The translations under genes and the position numbers were made by a program. The notes under the pieces were generated by a model. It had not been told where the DNA came from. It saw only the letters and a list, made by a program, of their open reading frames with translations, and made no database searches. DNA of 49,558 nucleotides from Wenzhouxiangella sp. (lineage in GTDB: Bacteria; Pseudomonadota; Gammaproteobacteria; Xanthomonadales; Wenzhouxiangellaceae), in the NCBI GenBank assembly GCA_007131235.1, contig SLQY01000263.1, positions 1-49,558 of the forward strand, in the 5' to 3' direction. The first letter of the stretch is position 1. Each line of letters starts with the position of its first letter. Shown here piece by piece: positions 32,261 through 41,848 of the stretch.

Positions 32261-33957
32261 GGTCCGTGCGCCGACAAGTGACCGTCGTGCAAGCTCAGAA
32301 TGCGCCCCGCCCAACGCTGAGCCAGCGCGCTGTGACTGGCGCAGATCACGGTCATGGGACGTTGTTCCGAGACGTGCCGAATCGCGTCCCAGATCAGCGT
32401 TTCGCTAAGCTCGTCGAGGCTGGTTGTCGGTTCGTCGAGCAACAGCAGGGGGCGCGGATCCAGCAGCACGCGAGCCAGGGCCAAGCGTTGCGCCTGGCCG
32501 CCGGAAAGCCCCAGGCCCTGCTCGCCGATCCGACTGTTCAGGCCCAGGGGTAGATGCCTGGCGAACTCGTCGACGCCGGCCAGTTCGGCGACTTTCTGAA
32601 TCTCGGCTGCACTGGCGTCGGTCTTGCCGATGGCAATGTTGCTGGCCAGCGTGCCGGCAAAAAGCACCGGCCGCTGGCCGAGCCAGCTGCGCGACCTGGC
32701 CAGGCTTTGTTGATCCAGTCTGCCAAGGTCGATCCCGGCATAGGTAATGTTTCCCGCGCTTGGCGAGATGAAGCCGGCCAGCGCGCTGATCAACGTGGAT
32801 TTGCCGCACCCACTTGGCCCGTTGATCAGCAGATGCTCGCCGGCATCGACCCGCAGATCGAGATCTTCCAGGATGCGCTGGCGACCGGGCCAGGCGTGAC
32901 TCAGCCGGGAGGCTTCGACCGGGTAGCTGCGATCCGGCATTCGGGGCGGCCGTCCGGCTGGCACGGGACGGGCCGGGGGCAGGTCGAGCAGGGCCCGAAT
33001 ATCAGTAGCAGCTGCCAGCGCGTCGGCGCGATCATGCCAGTGTTGTGCGAGCTGGCGCAGCGGATTGAAGAACTCCGGAGCCAGCAGGAGAACGAACAGT
33101 CCGCTGGCCAGGGTCAGCTTGTCGGCGGGGCCGAAAGTGATGAAGCCAAGCAGGCCCAGGCCAATGTAGATGGCCAGCGAGGCAATGGCCACCGCCGCGA
33201 AGAATTCCAGCACGGCCGATGACAGGAACGCCAGGCGAAGCACGCGCATGGTGCGGTCGCGAAACTCCTCGCTGTAAGCGCGCAGCCGTTTCAACTCGGC
33301 CGGGCCGGCACCGAGGCGGCGAATCTGGGCCAGTGCGCGCAGGCGGTCGTGGAAGAGGCCGGACAGTCGTCCCAGGGCTTGTTGCTGGCGTTGGCTGGCC
33401 TGTTCCGCGCCCCAGCCGACCAGAATCATGAAAATCGGGATCAGCGGTGCGGCCAGGGCCAGCAGCAGACCTGCCAGCCAGTCCACGGTCGTCACGGCAA
33501 CCAGGATCAAGGCCGGGATGAGCGCCGCGGCGACGGCCTGGGGTCGATAGCGTGCAAAGTAGGGGTCCAGTGCTTCCACCTGGTCGACCAGGCTGGACAG
33601 TAGATGACCGCTGTCCTGCTTGTGCTGCGGTCCCGCCAGGCATAGCACCCGGAACAGCCTGACCCGGAGCTCGGTCCGGACCAGGCGCGAGGCGCGCGCA
33701 GCGATCATGCCGCGCAGCGCCGCGGCCGCGGCCCGCAGACCCATCGTTGCCAGCAACCATGCCAGCGGTATCCACAGGGTCGCCAGCGGCCGGAGATCGA
33801 CCACCGCAGCGTGAAAGATCCATGCCAGCAAGCCCGCCTGGGCCAGCAGGCAGATGGCTTCGAGCAGGGCAACGCCGAAGCTCGCGCGTCCGATCCAGGC
33901 CGGGACGAGGCTTTCCAGCCAGCGTCGCGGGCTGCTGGCCTGGGCCTCAGTGGCCAG
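32257..33957 (-). CDS. cydD: Heme-linked ABC exporter subunit CydD, probable CTG start
   Basis: Partner of CydC in the cysteine/glutathione exporter. The nucleotide-binding domain is intact: GPSGCGKST, LSGGQAQR and LLLDEPTTSLD. The first conventional start in frame is TTG at 33831, but that would cut the protein inside its first transmembrane helix. Reading upstream, the frame stays open to a TAA at 33976-33978 and encodes RRWLESLVPAWIGRASFGVA followed by LLEAICLLAQAG, which matches a normal CydD N terminus. No ATG, GTG or TTG occurs there. CTG at 33957 has GAGGG five bases upstream and overlaps the end of cydB by 11 bases, giving 566 residues, the usual family length. The start is inferred. 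Confidence 0.88.
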   Translation of the reverse strand: MATEAQASSPRRWLESLVPAWIGRASFGVALLEAICLLAQAGLLAWIFHAAVVDLRPLATLWIPLAWLLATMGLRAAAAALRGMIAARASRLVRTELRVRLFRVLCLAGPQHKQDSGHLLSSLVDQVEALDPYFARYRPQAVAAALIPALILVAVTTVDWLAGLLLALAAPLIPIFMILVGWGAEQASQRQQQALGRLSGLFHDRLRALAQIRRLGAGPAELKRLRAYSEEFRDRTMRVLRLAFLSSAVLEFFAAVAIASLAIYIGLGLLGFITFGPADKLTLASGLFVLLLAPEFFNPLRQLAQHWHDRADALAAATDIRALLDLPPARPVPAGRPPRMPDRSYPVEASRLSHAWPGRQRILEDLDLRVDAGEHLLINGPSGCGKSTLISALAGFISPSAGNITYAGIDLGRLDQQSLARSRSWLGQRPVLFAGTLASNIAIGKTDASAAEIQKVAELAGVDEFARHLPLGLNSRIGEQGLGLSGGQAQRLALARVLLDPRPLLLLDEPTTSLDELSETLIWDAIRHVSEQRPMTVICASHSALAQRWAGRILSLHDGHLSAHGP

Positions 33958-34954
33958 CGTAGCCCTCGCCGGACTTTACCTTGCCGCGGAAGACCCAGTA
34001 CGTCCAGGCCGTGTAGCCAAGGATGATGGGGATCAGGAACAAGACCCCGATCAGCAGGAACAGCTGGCTGCCAGGATCGGAAGCAGCGTCCCAGAAGGTA
34101 TGGTCCGGGGGCACGGCGTATGGCCACTGGGTGATCAGCAAGCCAAGGTAGAACAGCGCGAAAAGCAGCATGGAGCCAATGAATGGTGCGGCTTCGGCAC
34201 GCATGCGGATACGCCAGAACACCCAGGCAGCCGAGGCCAGAGTCAAGGCTGGAAACAGCCACAGCCAGCTGAGATTTTCAAACCAGCGCGTCATGACTCG
34301 TTCGTGGGCAAGTGGTGTCCACAGGCTGACGACAAGAAAGAACCCAATGACTGCGGCCAGCAGCCACGGTGCCAGGCGAAACGCCCACTCCTGGGTTCGG
34401 CCCTCGGTTTTCAGAATGGTCCAGGTAACACCGAGCAAGGCATAGCCGGCGACCACCCCCAGCCCGGTCATGACGGTAAACGGTGTCAGCCAGTCAAAAG
34501 CGCCGCCAACGTAGCTGAAGCCATCGGTTTCAAAACCCTGGATGTAGGCACCGACGACCGCGCCCTGGGCGAACGAGGCGACTGTGGAACCACCGAAAAA
34601 GGCGCGGTCCCACCAGTATTTGCGGGCCTGGGCCTTGAACCTGAATTCAAAGGCGACACCGCGAAAGATCAGCCCGGCCAGCAGCAGGAACACGCCGATG
34701 TAGAGGGCGGGCAGGAATACCGCGTAAATCAGCGGGAAAGCCGCCAGCAGGCCGGCACCGCCCAGGATCAGCCAGGTTTCGTTGCCGTCCCAGACCGGTG
34801 CGACCGAAGTCATCATTTCGTCGCGCGCCTCGTCGCTCGGGGCAAATGGAAACAGAATGCCCACGCCCAGATCGAAGCCGTCCATCAGCACGTACATGAA
34901 AATGCCGATGCCGATGATGACCACCCATATCAAGGTCAGATCGATCAGTTCCAT
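33947..34954 (-). CDS. cydB: Cytochrome bd ubiquinol oxidase subunit II
   Basis: A 335-residue integral membrane protein with about nine hydrophobic segments, pairing with CydA in the inner membrane. The start MELIDLTLIWVVIIGIGIFMYVLMDGFDLG carries the family's YVLMDGFDLG block, and VWDGNETWLILGGAGLLAAFP follows. FRGVAFEFRFK, FGGSTVASFAQG and the C-terminal GYTAWTYWVFRGKV are further markers. ATG at 34954 lies three bases after the cydA stop. At 335 residues it is the short form often called CioB. The 3' end overlaps the inferred cydD start. Confidence 0.97.
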   Translation of the reverse strand: MELIDLTLIWVVIIGIGIFMYVLMDGFDLGVGILFPFAPSDEARDEMMTSVAPVWDGNETWLILGGAGLLAAFPLIYAVFLPALYIGVFLLLAGLIFRGVAFEFRFKAQARKYWWDRAFFGGSTVASFAQGAVVGAYIQGFETDGFSYVGGAFDWLTPFTVMTGLGVVAGYALLGVTWTILKTEGRTQEWAFRLAPWLLAAVIGFFLVVSLWTPLAHERVMTRWFENLSWLWLFPALTLASAAWVFWRIRMRAEAAPFIGSMLLFALFYLGLLITQWPYAVPPDHTFWDAASDPGSQLFLLIGVLFLIPIILGYTAWTYWVFRGKVKSGEGYAGH

Positions 34955-34957
34955 GCC

Positions 34958-36367
34958 TCAGCTCCTGCCTGCTTGCGCGGCTTGCTCGACCTTGAACGGG
35001 ACCGCCGACCAGGGTCGCTTCGGTCGCGCCGTCTTGTCTTCCGGTGCATCATCGAGCGGATCGGGTCCGGCCTGGATGACTCGGCGCAGGTAGATCACGC
35101 CGGCTGTAAAGACGATCGCGTAAACGCTGATATATCCGATCAGGGTAAACAATGCCATCCAGCCGGTGATCGAAGGTGTAACTCCTTCGGAGATGCGCAG
35201 GACACCCTGGATGATCCAGGGTTGGCGACCAACTTCGGTTACGAACCAGCCGGCAAGCACGGCGACAAAGGGCAGTGGAATCATCCAGGTCAGCAGCCTG
35301 AGCAGACGGGGGGAGTCGTACAGGCGGCCTCGCCACAGCTGCCAGGCCGAGGCCAGGGAAACAGCGATGAACAGCAAGCCCAGACCAACCATGATGCGGA
35401 AGCTCCAGAACACGACGCCCACCGGTGGCCGGTCTTCCGGTGCGACCTCCAGCAATCCGGGCACCTCGCCATCGAGGCTGTGGGTCAGCACCAGGCTGGC
35501 CAGCCCGGGGATGGCGACTTGGAAATGGTTGGTTTCGTTGGCGGCATCGGGAATGGCGAAAAGAATCAGCGGCGTCCGCGACCTGGTCTCCCAGGCGCCT
35601 TCCATGGCCGCCACTTTCATCGGCTGATGTTCGAAGGTATTGAGCCCGTGCATGTCGCCGACAACCAGCTGCAGGGGGGTGGCGATTGCGAGCATGACCA
35701 CGCACATGGCCAGTGCCTTGCGACTGGTGTTCGGGTTGCGCCCCTTGAGCAGGTACCAGGCGCTGACGCCGGCGACCACGAAGCCGCCGGTGATGAACGA
35801 GGCCAGGGCCATGTGGCCGAAGCGGTACGGCATCGATGGATTGAAGATGGCCTGGGTCCACGAGGTCATCTGGACGATGCCATCCTGGAACTCCACGCCG
35901 GCCGGCGTGTGCATCCAGCTGTTGGCCGACAGGATCCAGAATGAAGAGATGAACGTGCCTATCGCTACCATGCAGGCGGCAAACAGGTGAACGCCGCGCG
36001 GCACCTTGTCGCGACCAAACAGCAGCACCCCGAGGAAGGTGGCCTCGAGGAAGAACGCGGTTACGACCTCGTAGCTGAGGATGGGGCCAAGGAAATTGGC
36101 TGCCGAGTAGGAAAAAACGCTCCAGTTCGTGCCGAACTGGAATGCCATGACGATGCCTGACACCACGCCCATGCCAAAGACGATGGCAAAGACCTTGATC
36201 CAGAACTTTGAGAGCTTCTCGTAGACCGGGTTGTCTGTCTTGTAGTGCAGGGCTTCCAGCAGCGCAATGTAAGACGCCAGGCCGATGGTAAAGACCGGAA
36301 AGATGGCGTGGAAAGACACGACGAAAGCGAACTGGATACGTGATAGCAGCAGCGGGTCGAGATCCAT
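34958..36367 (-). CDS. cydA: Cytochrome bd ubiquinol oxidase subunit I, short Q-loop type
   Basis: A 469-residue quinol-oxidising subunit carrying hemes b558, b595 and d. Heme ligands are visible: His20 (VSFHAIFP), His185 (RFGHMALAS) and Met326 (FRIMVG). Glu100 and Glu108 lie in SYEVVTAFFLEAT. The quinol loop reads GDMHGLNTFEHQPMKVAAMEG with Lys251 and Glu257, and is short, as in cyanide-insensitive CioA-type oxidases. The enzyme reduces oxygen to water with high affinity and little proton pumping, which suits low oxygen or respiratory stress. It is the first gene of cydABDC; no cydX-like small gene is evident. Confidence 0.97.
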   Translation of the reverse strand: MDLDPLLLSRIQFAFVVSFHAIFPVFTIGLASYIALLEALHYKTDNPVYEKLSKFWIKVFAIVFGMGVVSGIVMAFQFGTNWSVFSYSAANFLGPILSYEVVTAFFLEATFLGVLLFGRDKVPRGVHLFAACMVAIGTFISSFWILSANSWMHTPAGVEFQDGIVQMTSWTQAIFNPSMPYRFGHMALASFITGGFVVAGVSAWYLLKGRNPNTSRKALAMCVVMLAIATPLQLVVGDMHGLNTFEHQPMKVAAMEGAWETRSRTPLILFAIPDAANETNHFQVAIPGLASLVLTHSLDGEVPGLLEVAPEDRPPVGVVFWSFRIMVGLGLLFIAVSLASAWQLWRGRLYDSPRLLRLLTWMIPLPFVAVLAGWFVTEVGRQPWIIQGVLRISEGVTPSITGWMALFTLIGYISVYAIVFTAGVIYLRRVIQAGPDPLDDAPEDKTARPKRPWSAVPFKVEQAAQAGRS

Positions 36368-36399
36368 GGGAAAAACCCTTCAGAGGTAAGCCACTGAAA

Positions 36400-36417
36400 C
36401 ATTATAACTATCTAATG
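36400..36417 (-). promoter_or_regulatory. Possible cydA promoter with CATTA/TAATG dyad
   Basis: On the minus strand a perfect TATAAT box lies about 35 bases before the cydA ATG. It is overlapped by an inverted repeat, CATTA and TAATG, eight bases apart. No clear -35 is present, so an activator may be needed. No FNR- or ArcA-like site is recognisable. Confidence 0.4.
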
Positions 36418-36440
36418 TGAAGCTGGTGACGTCTCCCAAG

Positions 36441-36851
36441 TCAGTCAAGAAAGGTCAGGCGGATGTTGCGCCGATGGGGTCGATAACGATGTTCCCACAG
36501 GTAGATTGCCTGCCAGGTGCCAAGGGCGAGACGACCTGAACTCACCGGCACGCTGAGGCTGGTCTGAGTCAGGGCAGTGCGCACATGTGCAGCCATGTCA
36601 TCGGCACCTTCGGCGCGATGGCGGAAGCGTGCATCGCCGTCTTCAACCAGGCCGGAAAAGAAGGTTTCCAGGTCACGCAGCACGTCCGGATCGGCATTTT
36701 CGTTGACCAGCAGCGAGGCCGAGGTGTGCTGTATGAACAGGTGGCACAAGCCATTGACAAGCTGTGACTGGGAAAGCCTTTCGGCGACCTGCCCGGTGAT
36801 GTCGATCAGGCCACGCCCGCTGGTCTGAATGGTCAGGGTGTCCTGTTTCAT
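36441..36851 (-). CDS. yjbQ: YjbQ family (UPF0047) protein
   Basis: A 136-residue cytosolic protein of the UPF0047 family, linked in E. coli to weak thiamine-phosphate synthase activity. The conserved metal-site blocks are [22 protein letters not shown] and [17 protein letters not shown] (given here in part: [24 protein letters not shown]), followed by [15 protein letters not shown]. The ATG at 36851 overlaps the prfA stop by four bases, so it is translated with prfA. In many gammaproteobacteria prfA is instead followed by prmC, which does not appear here. The true cellular role of this family is unsettled. Confidence 0.93.
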   Translation of the reverse strand: MKQDTLTIQTSGRGLIDITGQVAERLSQSQLVNGLCHLFIQHTSASLLVNENADPDVLRDLETFFSGLVEDGDARFRHRAEGADDMAAHVRTALTQTSLSVPVSSGRLALGTWQAIYLWEHRYRPHRRNIRLTFLD

Positions 36852-37930
36852 CGGCTCATTTCGGCAAGCAGTTCGGCCTGGTGGGCCTCGAGCAAGGGTT
36901 CCAATACCGGGTCGAGCTCACCGGCGATGATGTGGTCAAGGTCGTACAAGGTCAAGCCGATGCGATGATCGGTCACCCTGCCCTGGGGGAAGTTGTAAGT
37001 GCGGATTCGCTCGGAGCGGTCGCCAGAGCCTACCTGGAGCTTGCGATCGGCGGCGCGCTTGCTGCGTTGCTGCTCGCGCTCGGCCTCCAGCAACCTGGCG
37101 CTGAGCAGGCTCATGGCCCGGGCCTTGTTCTTGTGTTGCGAGCGCTCGTCCTGGCATTCAACCACGATGCCTGAGGGCAGGTGGGTGATGCGAATGGCCG
37201 AATCGGTGGTATTGACGTGCTGGCCCCCGGCTCCCGAGGAACGGTAGGTGTCAATGCGAAGGTCCGCGGGATTGATGTCAACCTCATCGACGGTCTCGAT
37301 CTCGGGCAGGATGGCAACCGTGCAGGCCGAGGTATGGATACGCCCCTGTGACTCGGTGGCTGGAATGCGTTGAACGCGATGGGCCCCGGATTCGAATTTC
37401 AGGCGCGAGTAGGCTCCGCGCCCGATCAGCCGGGCGATGACCTCCCGGAATCCCCCCGCTTCGCTTTCGTGGGCCGACATGATTTCAACCTGCCAGCCGC
37501 GCCGTTCGGCATACCGACTGTACATCCGCAGCAGGTCTCCAGCAAACAGGGCCGCTTCCTGGCCGCCGGTGCCGGCGCGAATCTCGAGGAAGATACTGCG
37601 TTCGTCGTTGGGGTCCTTGGGCAGCAGCATGCGCTGCAACTCCAGGGCAAGACGGGTAAGTTCATCGTTGAGCCCGGCGATTTCCTCCTCGATCATGGCG
37701 CGCATCTCGGCATCGTCCTGGGACCCGAGCTCATGGGCGTCATCGCGGGACTGCTCGGCCGCCTGGTAAGCGTTCCAGATGCGAATAATGGGTTCGAGGT
37801 CGCCGTACTCTCTCGACATCGACTGAAAGCGCTCCCTGTGACCGATCACCTCGGGATCGGCGAGAAGCCGGGATAGCTCCTCGAATCGTTCCTCGACCTG
37901 GGTCAGTCTTTGTCGAATTCCAGGATTCAT
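36848..37930 (-). CDS. prfA: Peptide chain release factor 1
   Basis: A 360-residue translation termination factor recognising UAA and UAG. The catalytic GGQ is at 235-237 within [10 protein letters not shown], and the codon-discriminating PAT tripeptide is at 190-192 in [17 protein letters not shown] marks RF1 rather than RF2. The N-terminal helical domain (about 1-100) and the family's length are normal. The start overlaps the hemA stop by four bases (ATGA), and its own stop overlaps yjbQ. The hemA-prfA arrangement is conserved across gammaproteobacteria. Confidence 0.98.
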   Translation of the reverse strand: MNPGIRQRLTQVEERFEELSRLLADPEVIGHRERFQSMSREYGDLEPIIRIWNAYQAAEQSRDDAHELGSQDDAEMRAMIEEEIAGLNDELTRLALELQRMLLPKDPNDERSIFLEIRAGTGGQEAALFAGDLLRMYSRYAERRGWQVEIMSAHESEAGGFREVIARLIGRGAYSRLKFESGAHRVQRIPATESQGRIHTSACTVAILPEIETVDEVDINPADLRIDTYRSSGAGGQHVNTTDSAIRITHLPSGIVVECQDERSQHKNKARAMSLLSARLLEAEREQQRSKRAADRKLQVGSGDRSERIRTYNFPQGRVTDHRIGLTLYDLDHIIAGELDPVLEPLLEAHQAELLAEMSR

Positions 37931-39183
37931 CCTTCGTCTTCCAGAAAGTAGTAGCGAGCCGCTTCGAGCAAGGCTTCATCGGCGCTCTCGGCGGCCTGGC
38001 GCAGGCGAATGCTGGGGCCGTGCAAGAGCCGATTGACCAGCCGATGACTCATGCGCTGGATGACATCGTCCGGATCATGGCCAGCCTCGAGTTGGGCCCG
38101 GGCCTGGGCCAGCAAGGCATCGCGCTCGGCCTGGGCCCGACGCCTCAGTACGCGCAGGGTGGTGGTGGTGTCCTGCAGGCGCAGCCAACGTTCGAAGGAC
38201 TGCACTTCGGACTCGATGATATCAATGGCATGCTTGAGCGCGTCAGCCCGCTTCTGCTGATTGGTTTCGATGATCGAATGCAGATCGTCGATGGTATAGA
38301 GAAACAGGTCATCAAGCGAGCCGGCATCGGCGGCGATGTTTCTCGGTACCGAAAGATCCACGGCGAACATGGGACGTCTGCGTCGTTGCAATAGCGCGGT
38401 CTTGAACATCGCCTGGTCGAGGATGGGCTTGGGGCTGGCCGTGCAGGCAATGACCAGGTCATGCCGGGGAAGCAGTGAGCTGATTTCCTCGAGGCCATGG
38501 CCGCTTGCCTGGAAGCGCGCAGCCAGCGCCCGCGCGCGATCCGGGTTGCGATTGGCGATGCTGATACCGCCGAGGCCGGCTTCGCTGAAGTGCACCGCGC
38601 AGTCCTCGATCATTTCGCCTGCACCGATCAGCAGGGCGTGCAGGCTTCCCAGCGATCCGAAAATCTGACGGGCCAGGCGCAAGGCGGCAAAGGGCAGGGT
38701 GACCGGGTCGCGTCCAATGCCGGTCTGCGAGCGGACCCGCTTGGCGCCGGCAAAAGCATGCTGGAACATCCGATCAAGCCTGCTGTCCAGCACTTGCTGG
38801 TCATGCGCGCTCTGCCAGGCCTGCTTGACCTGTCCGGCAACCTGGGGCTCGCCGATGATCATCGAGTCAGCACCGGAAATGACCTTGATCAGGTGAAACA
38901 TGCAGGCCGACTGCTCAAGCTGGTACAAATGCTCGCGAAACTGGCCGGGGGGCAGTCCATGCCAGGCATGCAACCACTCGGATGCAGCCCGCATGATAGG
39001 CTGTCGTCCGGACAAATACAGCTCGGTTCGATTGCAAGTGCTGACAATGGCACAGCCCTCGATGCCGGGTACGGCAGCGAGGCTCGACAGGGCCTCGGGT
39101 ACTGAATCAGCCGTAAACGCCAGGCGCTCCCGAATCGTGATCGGGGCGGTCTGATGGCTGATTCCCAAGGCGAAAAGTGACAT
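37927..39183 (-). CDS. hemA: Glutamyl-tRNA reductase
   Basis: First committed enzyme of C5 tetrapyrrole synthesis; it reduces glutamyl-tRNA to glutamate-1-semialdehyde with NADPH. In the 418-residue protein the catalytic Cys50 lies in [12 protein letters not shown]. The substrate-binding start [21 protein letters not shown], the [17 protein letters not shown] block and the NADPH-binding [16 protein letters not shown] are all clear. ATG at 39183 is chosen because homologues start just before this motif; the frame runs ten codons further upstream without support. The upstream 49 bases are shared with the divergent TPR lipoprotein gene and contain the direct repeat TTTGTCCT, four bases apart, on the minus strand. 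Confidence 0.98.
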   Translation of the reverse strand: MSLFALGISHQTAPITIRERLAFTADSVPEALSSLAAVPGIEGCAIVSTCNRTELYLSGRQPIMRAASEWLHAWHGLPPGQFREHLYQLEQSACMFHLIKVISGADSMIIGEPQVAGQVKQAWQSAHDQQVLDSRLDRMFQHAFAGAKRVRSQTGIGRDPVTLPFAALRLARQIFGSLGSLHALLIGAGEMIEDCAVHFSEAGLGGISIANRNPDRARALAARFQASGHGLEEISSLLPRHDLVIACTASPKPILDQAMFKTALLQRRRRPMFAVDLSVPRNIAADAGSLDDLFLYTIDDLHSIIETNQQKRADALKHAIDIIESEVQSFERWLRLQDTTTTLRVLRRRAQAERDALLAQARAQLEAGHDPDDVIQRMSHRLVNRLLHGPSIRLRQAAESADEALLEAARYYFLEDEG

Positions 39184-39232
39184 GCAGGACAAATTTAAGG
39201 ACAAACTCCCCATTTTCGTATGCGCTGCTCAT

Positions 39233-41011
39233 ATGCGCAAGTTTCTCGGGGCAGGCATTTTGATTTCGATGCTTGCCGGCTGTGCAACGCAGCCGCAAGT
39301 GGATAGCGATCAGCAGCGGTCTGATACCGCGTCGACATCGGAAGAAGCCGGCCCGCCGCGGTCAGATGCGCCGTCGGATGAGCATAGCGACTCCCGTGTC
39401 ACGGTGCCGTTGGCCGAGGGCGGTGTCGATGCTGACTTGCTGTTTCATGTGCTAGCGGCCGAGCGGCTTGGCCGGGTGGGCGACTTCGAGGCAGCCATGG
39501 AACATCACCTGGAGGCCGCGCGCCTGGGCGACGACCCGGACCTGGCGCGCCAGGTGGTGAGTATGGCGCTCAACCTCGAAGACTGGTCTGCACTGGTCGA
39601 TGGCGCGGTGCGCTGGCAGGAGCTGGCGCCCGATGATCCCGGCCCGGGTCGTTTTCTTGCCTTGGGCTTGATCAACCTGGGCGAAACCGAGCGGGCCGCC
39701 GCCGTGCTCGCTGAGCGGCTTGCAGACAGTGATGAGCCTGGCCCGGCCTGGCGTGAGACGACCATGCTGCTTGCCGCGGCCGAACGCGAGGAAGATGCGA
39801 TGGCCGCCATGGATATCCTGGTCCGGGAGGCCGGTGAGGATATCGATGCGGGGCTGGTGCTCGAAAATCGCAGCCTGTTGTTGTGGCAGCTTGGCCAGAC
39901 CGATGAAGCGCTGGATCTGGCCTTGCAGGCTGCTGAACAGGGTGACAGCACTCGGCGTTGGGTGTGGGCCGCGCAGTTGGCCTCGGCGGCCGACGAGCAG
40001 GAGCTGGCCCTTTCTCACTACCAGCGGGCGCGCCGCATCGACCCGGAAGATGTCGGTCTGGCGCTGTCGGAAGCCGAGATCCTGCGTCAGCTCGATCGCC
40101 TCGACGAAGCCATTGCAAGCCTTTCACAGCTGCCTGAAGACAGCGAGTCGCTCTACAGCCTGGGCACTTACCAGTTTCAGGCCGGGCAGCTGGATGCTGC
40201 GCGAGAAACCTGGGACCGGCTGGCCGCGCTAGATGTTGTCGATGACAGGATGCAGCATGCGTTCCTGACCGGTTTCCTGGCCGAGTTGCTCGATCTCGAT
40301 GAGCAGGCGCTGAGCTGGTATGCCCAGGTCGACACGGGTCCCCGGGCTGATCGCGCGCGCCTGCGGCGTGCAGTCATTGAAGGCGAACGCGGCAACCTGG
40401 TCGTTGCCCGCAACCTGCTGCGCTCGGTTCGCATGGCCGGCGGCATGGAGTTGAGCGAGCAGGCCTGGTTGATCGAGGCTGACCTGCTGCGCGTTGCCGG
40501 ACGCGCCGAAGAGGCGGTCGACCTGCTGTCTGGTGCCCTGCGCGAGCGACCCGACAGCGTTGCGCTGCTCTACACACGCGGTATTTGCGCCGTGGCAATG
40601 GATGACCTGGAGTTGGCCGAACAGGACTTCCGGCGCATTCTCCAGATTGACGACGACAATGCAATGGCGCTGAACGCGCTGGGCTACACACTGACTGACC
40701 GAACTGATCGGCACCAGGAAGCCTATCGTCTGATTCGGCGCGCGCTGGCCCTTGAACCGGACTCGCCGGCAATACTGGATTCCATGGGCTGGGTTTATTT
40801 CCGCCTGGGCGAGCCGGAACAGGCCTTGCCCTACCTGGAGCAAGCGCTGGCCGGTGAGGACAACCCGGAAATTGCCGCCCACCTGGGCGAAGTCCTGTGG
40901 GTCCTGGGTCGCCAGGCAGAAGCAACTGAAGTCCTTTTCGATGCCCTGGAACGGTTTCCGGACGATGACTATCTGCTCGACACGTTGCGGCGCCTGGAAC
41001 TGGTGGAATGA
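39233..41011 (+). CDS. TPR-repeat lipoprotein upstream of lolB
   Basis: A 592-residue lipoprotein. ATG at 39233 gives a lipoprotein signal peptide ending in LAGC (MRKFLGAGILISMLAGC), so the mature protein starts with a lipidated cysteine. After a Ser/Asp/Glu-rich linker (to about residue 70), the remainder is tetratricopeptide-like helical pairs throughout, clearest in the last 170 residues (YTRGICAVAMDDLELAEQDF, ALNALGYTLTDRTDRHQEAY, LDSMGWVYFRLGEPEQALPYL). A TPR protein in this place next to lolB and hemA is conserved in Pseudomonas and relatives, with no firm function. Its stop overlaps the lolB ATG by four bases (ATGA). Confidence 0.9.
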   Translation: MRKFLGAGILISMLAGCATQPQVDSDQQRSDTASTSEEAGPPRSDAPSDEHSDSRVTVPLAEGGVDADLLFHVLAAERLGRVGDFEAAMEHHLEAARLGDDPDLARQVVSMALNLEDWSALVDGAVRWQELAPDDPGPGRFLALGLINLGETERAAAVLAERLADSDEPGPAWRETTMLLAAAEREEDAMAAMDILVREAGEDIDAGLVLENRSLLLWQLGQTDEALDLALQAAEQGDSTRRWVWAAQLASAADEQELALSHYQRARRIDPEDVGLALSEAEILRQLDRLDEAIASLSQLPEDSESLYSLGTYQFQAGQLDAARETWDRLAALDVVDDRMQHAFLTGFLAELLDLDEQALSWYAQVDTGPRADRARLRRAVIEGERGNLVVARNLLRSVRMAGGMELSEQAWLIEADLLRVAGRAEEAVDLLSGALRERPDSVALLYTRGICAVAMDDLELAEQDFRRILQIDDDNAMALNALGYTLTDRTDRHQEAYRLIRRALALEPDSPAILDSMGWVYFRLGEPEQALPYLEQALAGEDNPEIAAHLGEVLWVLGRQAEATEVLFDALERFPDDDYLLDTLRRLELVE

Positions 41012-41667
41012 ACGGAGCTGTGCTGCCGCGTCCTTTGTGCCTCGGCTCGGTGCGAGCGATTTTACTGCTTGTTCTCTGCGCCAGCCTGAGCGTTGGTTGC
41101 GCGGTTCGTGAGCAACGTGAAGCCGGCGCATGGCTGGATGACCGGGAGGCGTTGTTTGCCCGTCATTCAAGCTGGTCGGTCAGCGGCCGGATGGCACTGT
41201 CCGACGGCAATCGCGGCGGCTCCCTGGCCTTTGACTGGCGCGCCGAAGGCGATCGACACGAGGTGAACCTGCGCACCGTGGCCGGCGGTCGCCAGTGGCG
41301 GCTCAGTTTCGGCCCCGACGGTGCCATGCTGGAAGGCAGTGGCATTGAACGAATGTGGGCACTTGATCCAGACCCGCTGGTCGAGGCCGCCATTGGCTGG
41401 CCGGTGCCTGTGCGGGAAATGGCCTGGTGGATCAGAGGCTTGCCACCGCCGCATAGCCAGGCGGTGATGGCGTTTGCCAGCGATGGCGCACTGGCCCGCG
41501 TCGAAAGTGAACCATGGATCATGGTCTACCAGCGTTTCGAGCAAACCCAAGCAGCATTACTTCCCAGTCGCCTCCAGGCCGATAGTGACAACTATCGAGT
41601 CCGCCTGGTGTTGCGTGACTGGCAGTTGCGCGCTTCTCAAACCCATCCTGTTTCAAAGTCGTTATAA
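41008..41667 (+). CDS. lolB: Outer-membrane lipoprotein receptor LolB
   Basis: A 219-residue lipoprotein that receives lipoproteins from LolA and inserts them in the outer membrane. The signal peptide ends in LSVGC, giving a lipidated Cys31. The LolB fold follows: WSVSGRMALSDGNRGGSLAFDWRAEGD, QWRLSFGPDGAMLEG, ELMRE-like VPVREMAWWIRGLPPP, and a closing YRVRLVLRDWQL strand. It is translationally coupled to the TPR gene. In most gammaproteobacteria ispE would follow before the tRNA; here only 63 bases separate lolB from tRNA-Gln. A TATAAT box at 41663-41668 overlaps the stop codon. Confidence 0.93.
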   Translation: MNGAVLPRPLCLGSVRAILLLVLCASLSVGCAVREQREAGAWLDDREALFARHSSWSVSGRMALSDGNRGGSLAFDWRAEGDRHEVNLRTVAGGRQWRLSFGPDGAMLEGSGIERMWALDPDPLVEAAIGWPVPVREMAWWIRGLPPPHSQAVMAFASDGALARVESEPWIMVYQRFEQTQAALLPSRLQADSDNYRVRLVLRDWQLRASQTHPVSKSL

Positions 41668-41668
41668 T
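41663..41668 (+). promoter_or_regulatory. Candidate -10 box for tRNA-Gln and prs
   Basis: A perfect TATAAT at the end of lolB lies 62 bases before the mature tRNA start. No convincing -35 hexamer sits 16-18 bases upstream, so the tRNA may also be read through from lolB. Confidence 0.35.
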
Positions 41669-41730
41669 GCCGGCCTGAAACATGCGGATGCCACGGTGAA
41701 ATTCGGTATTCGCCAGATTTAGGTTTCTGC

Positions 41731-41807
41731 AGGGACGTCGCCAAGTTGGTTAAGGCACGGGGTTTTGATCCCCGCATTCGCAGGTTCGAGTCCTGCCGTC
41801 CCTGCCA
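41731..41807 (+). tRNA. tRNA-Gln (anticodon TTG)
   Basis: The acceptor stem AGGGACG pairs with CGTCCCT, followed by a G discriminator and an encoded CCA (41805-41807). The anticodon stem CGGGG/CCCCG (41758-41762 and 41770-41774) closes a TTTTGAT loop with TTG at 41765-41767. The T arm GCAGG-TTCGAGT-CCTGC is standard. The A1-T72 pair and G73 suit glutamine identity. Its position just before prs is conserved in gammaproteobacteria. Confidence 0.97.
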
Positions 41808-41848
41808 TTCTTCAAGCCCATGCCAGCTAAAGCGGATCAGGTGCCCAG

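Noticed and set aside
33831-33957. Frameshift or truncation of cydD
   Set aside because: The frame is open and in register with the CydD N terminus up to 33975, so the gene is intact and only lacks a conventional start codon.
33854-35944. 696-codon plus-strand open frame opposite cydB and cydA
   Set aside because: Antisense shadow of well-recognised cytochrome bd genes; its composition (Gln/His/Gly-rich) is typical of such shadows.
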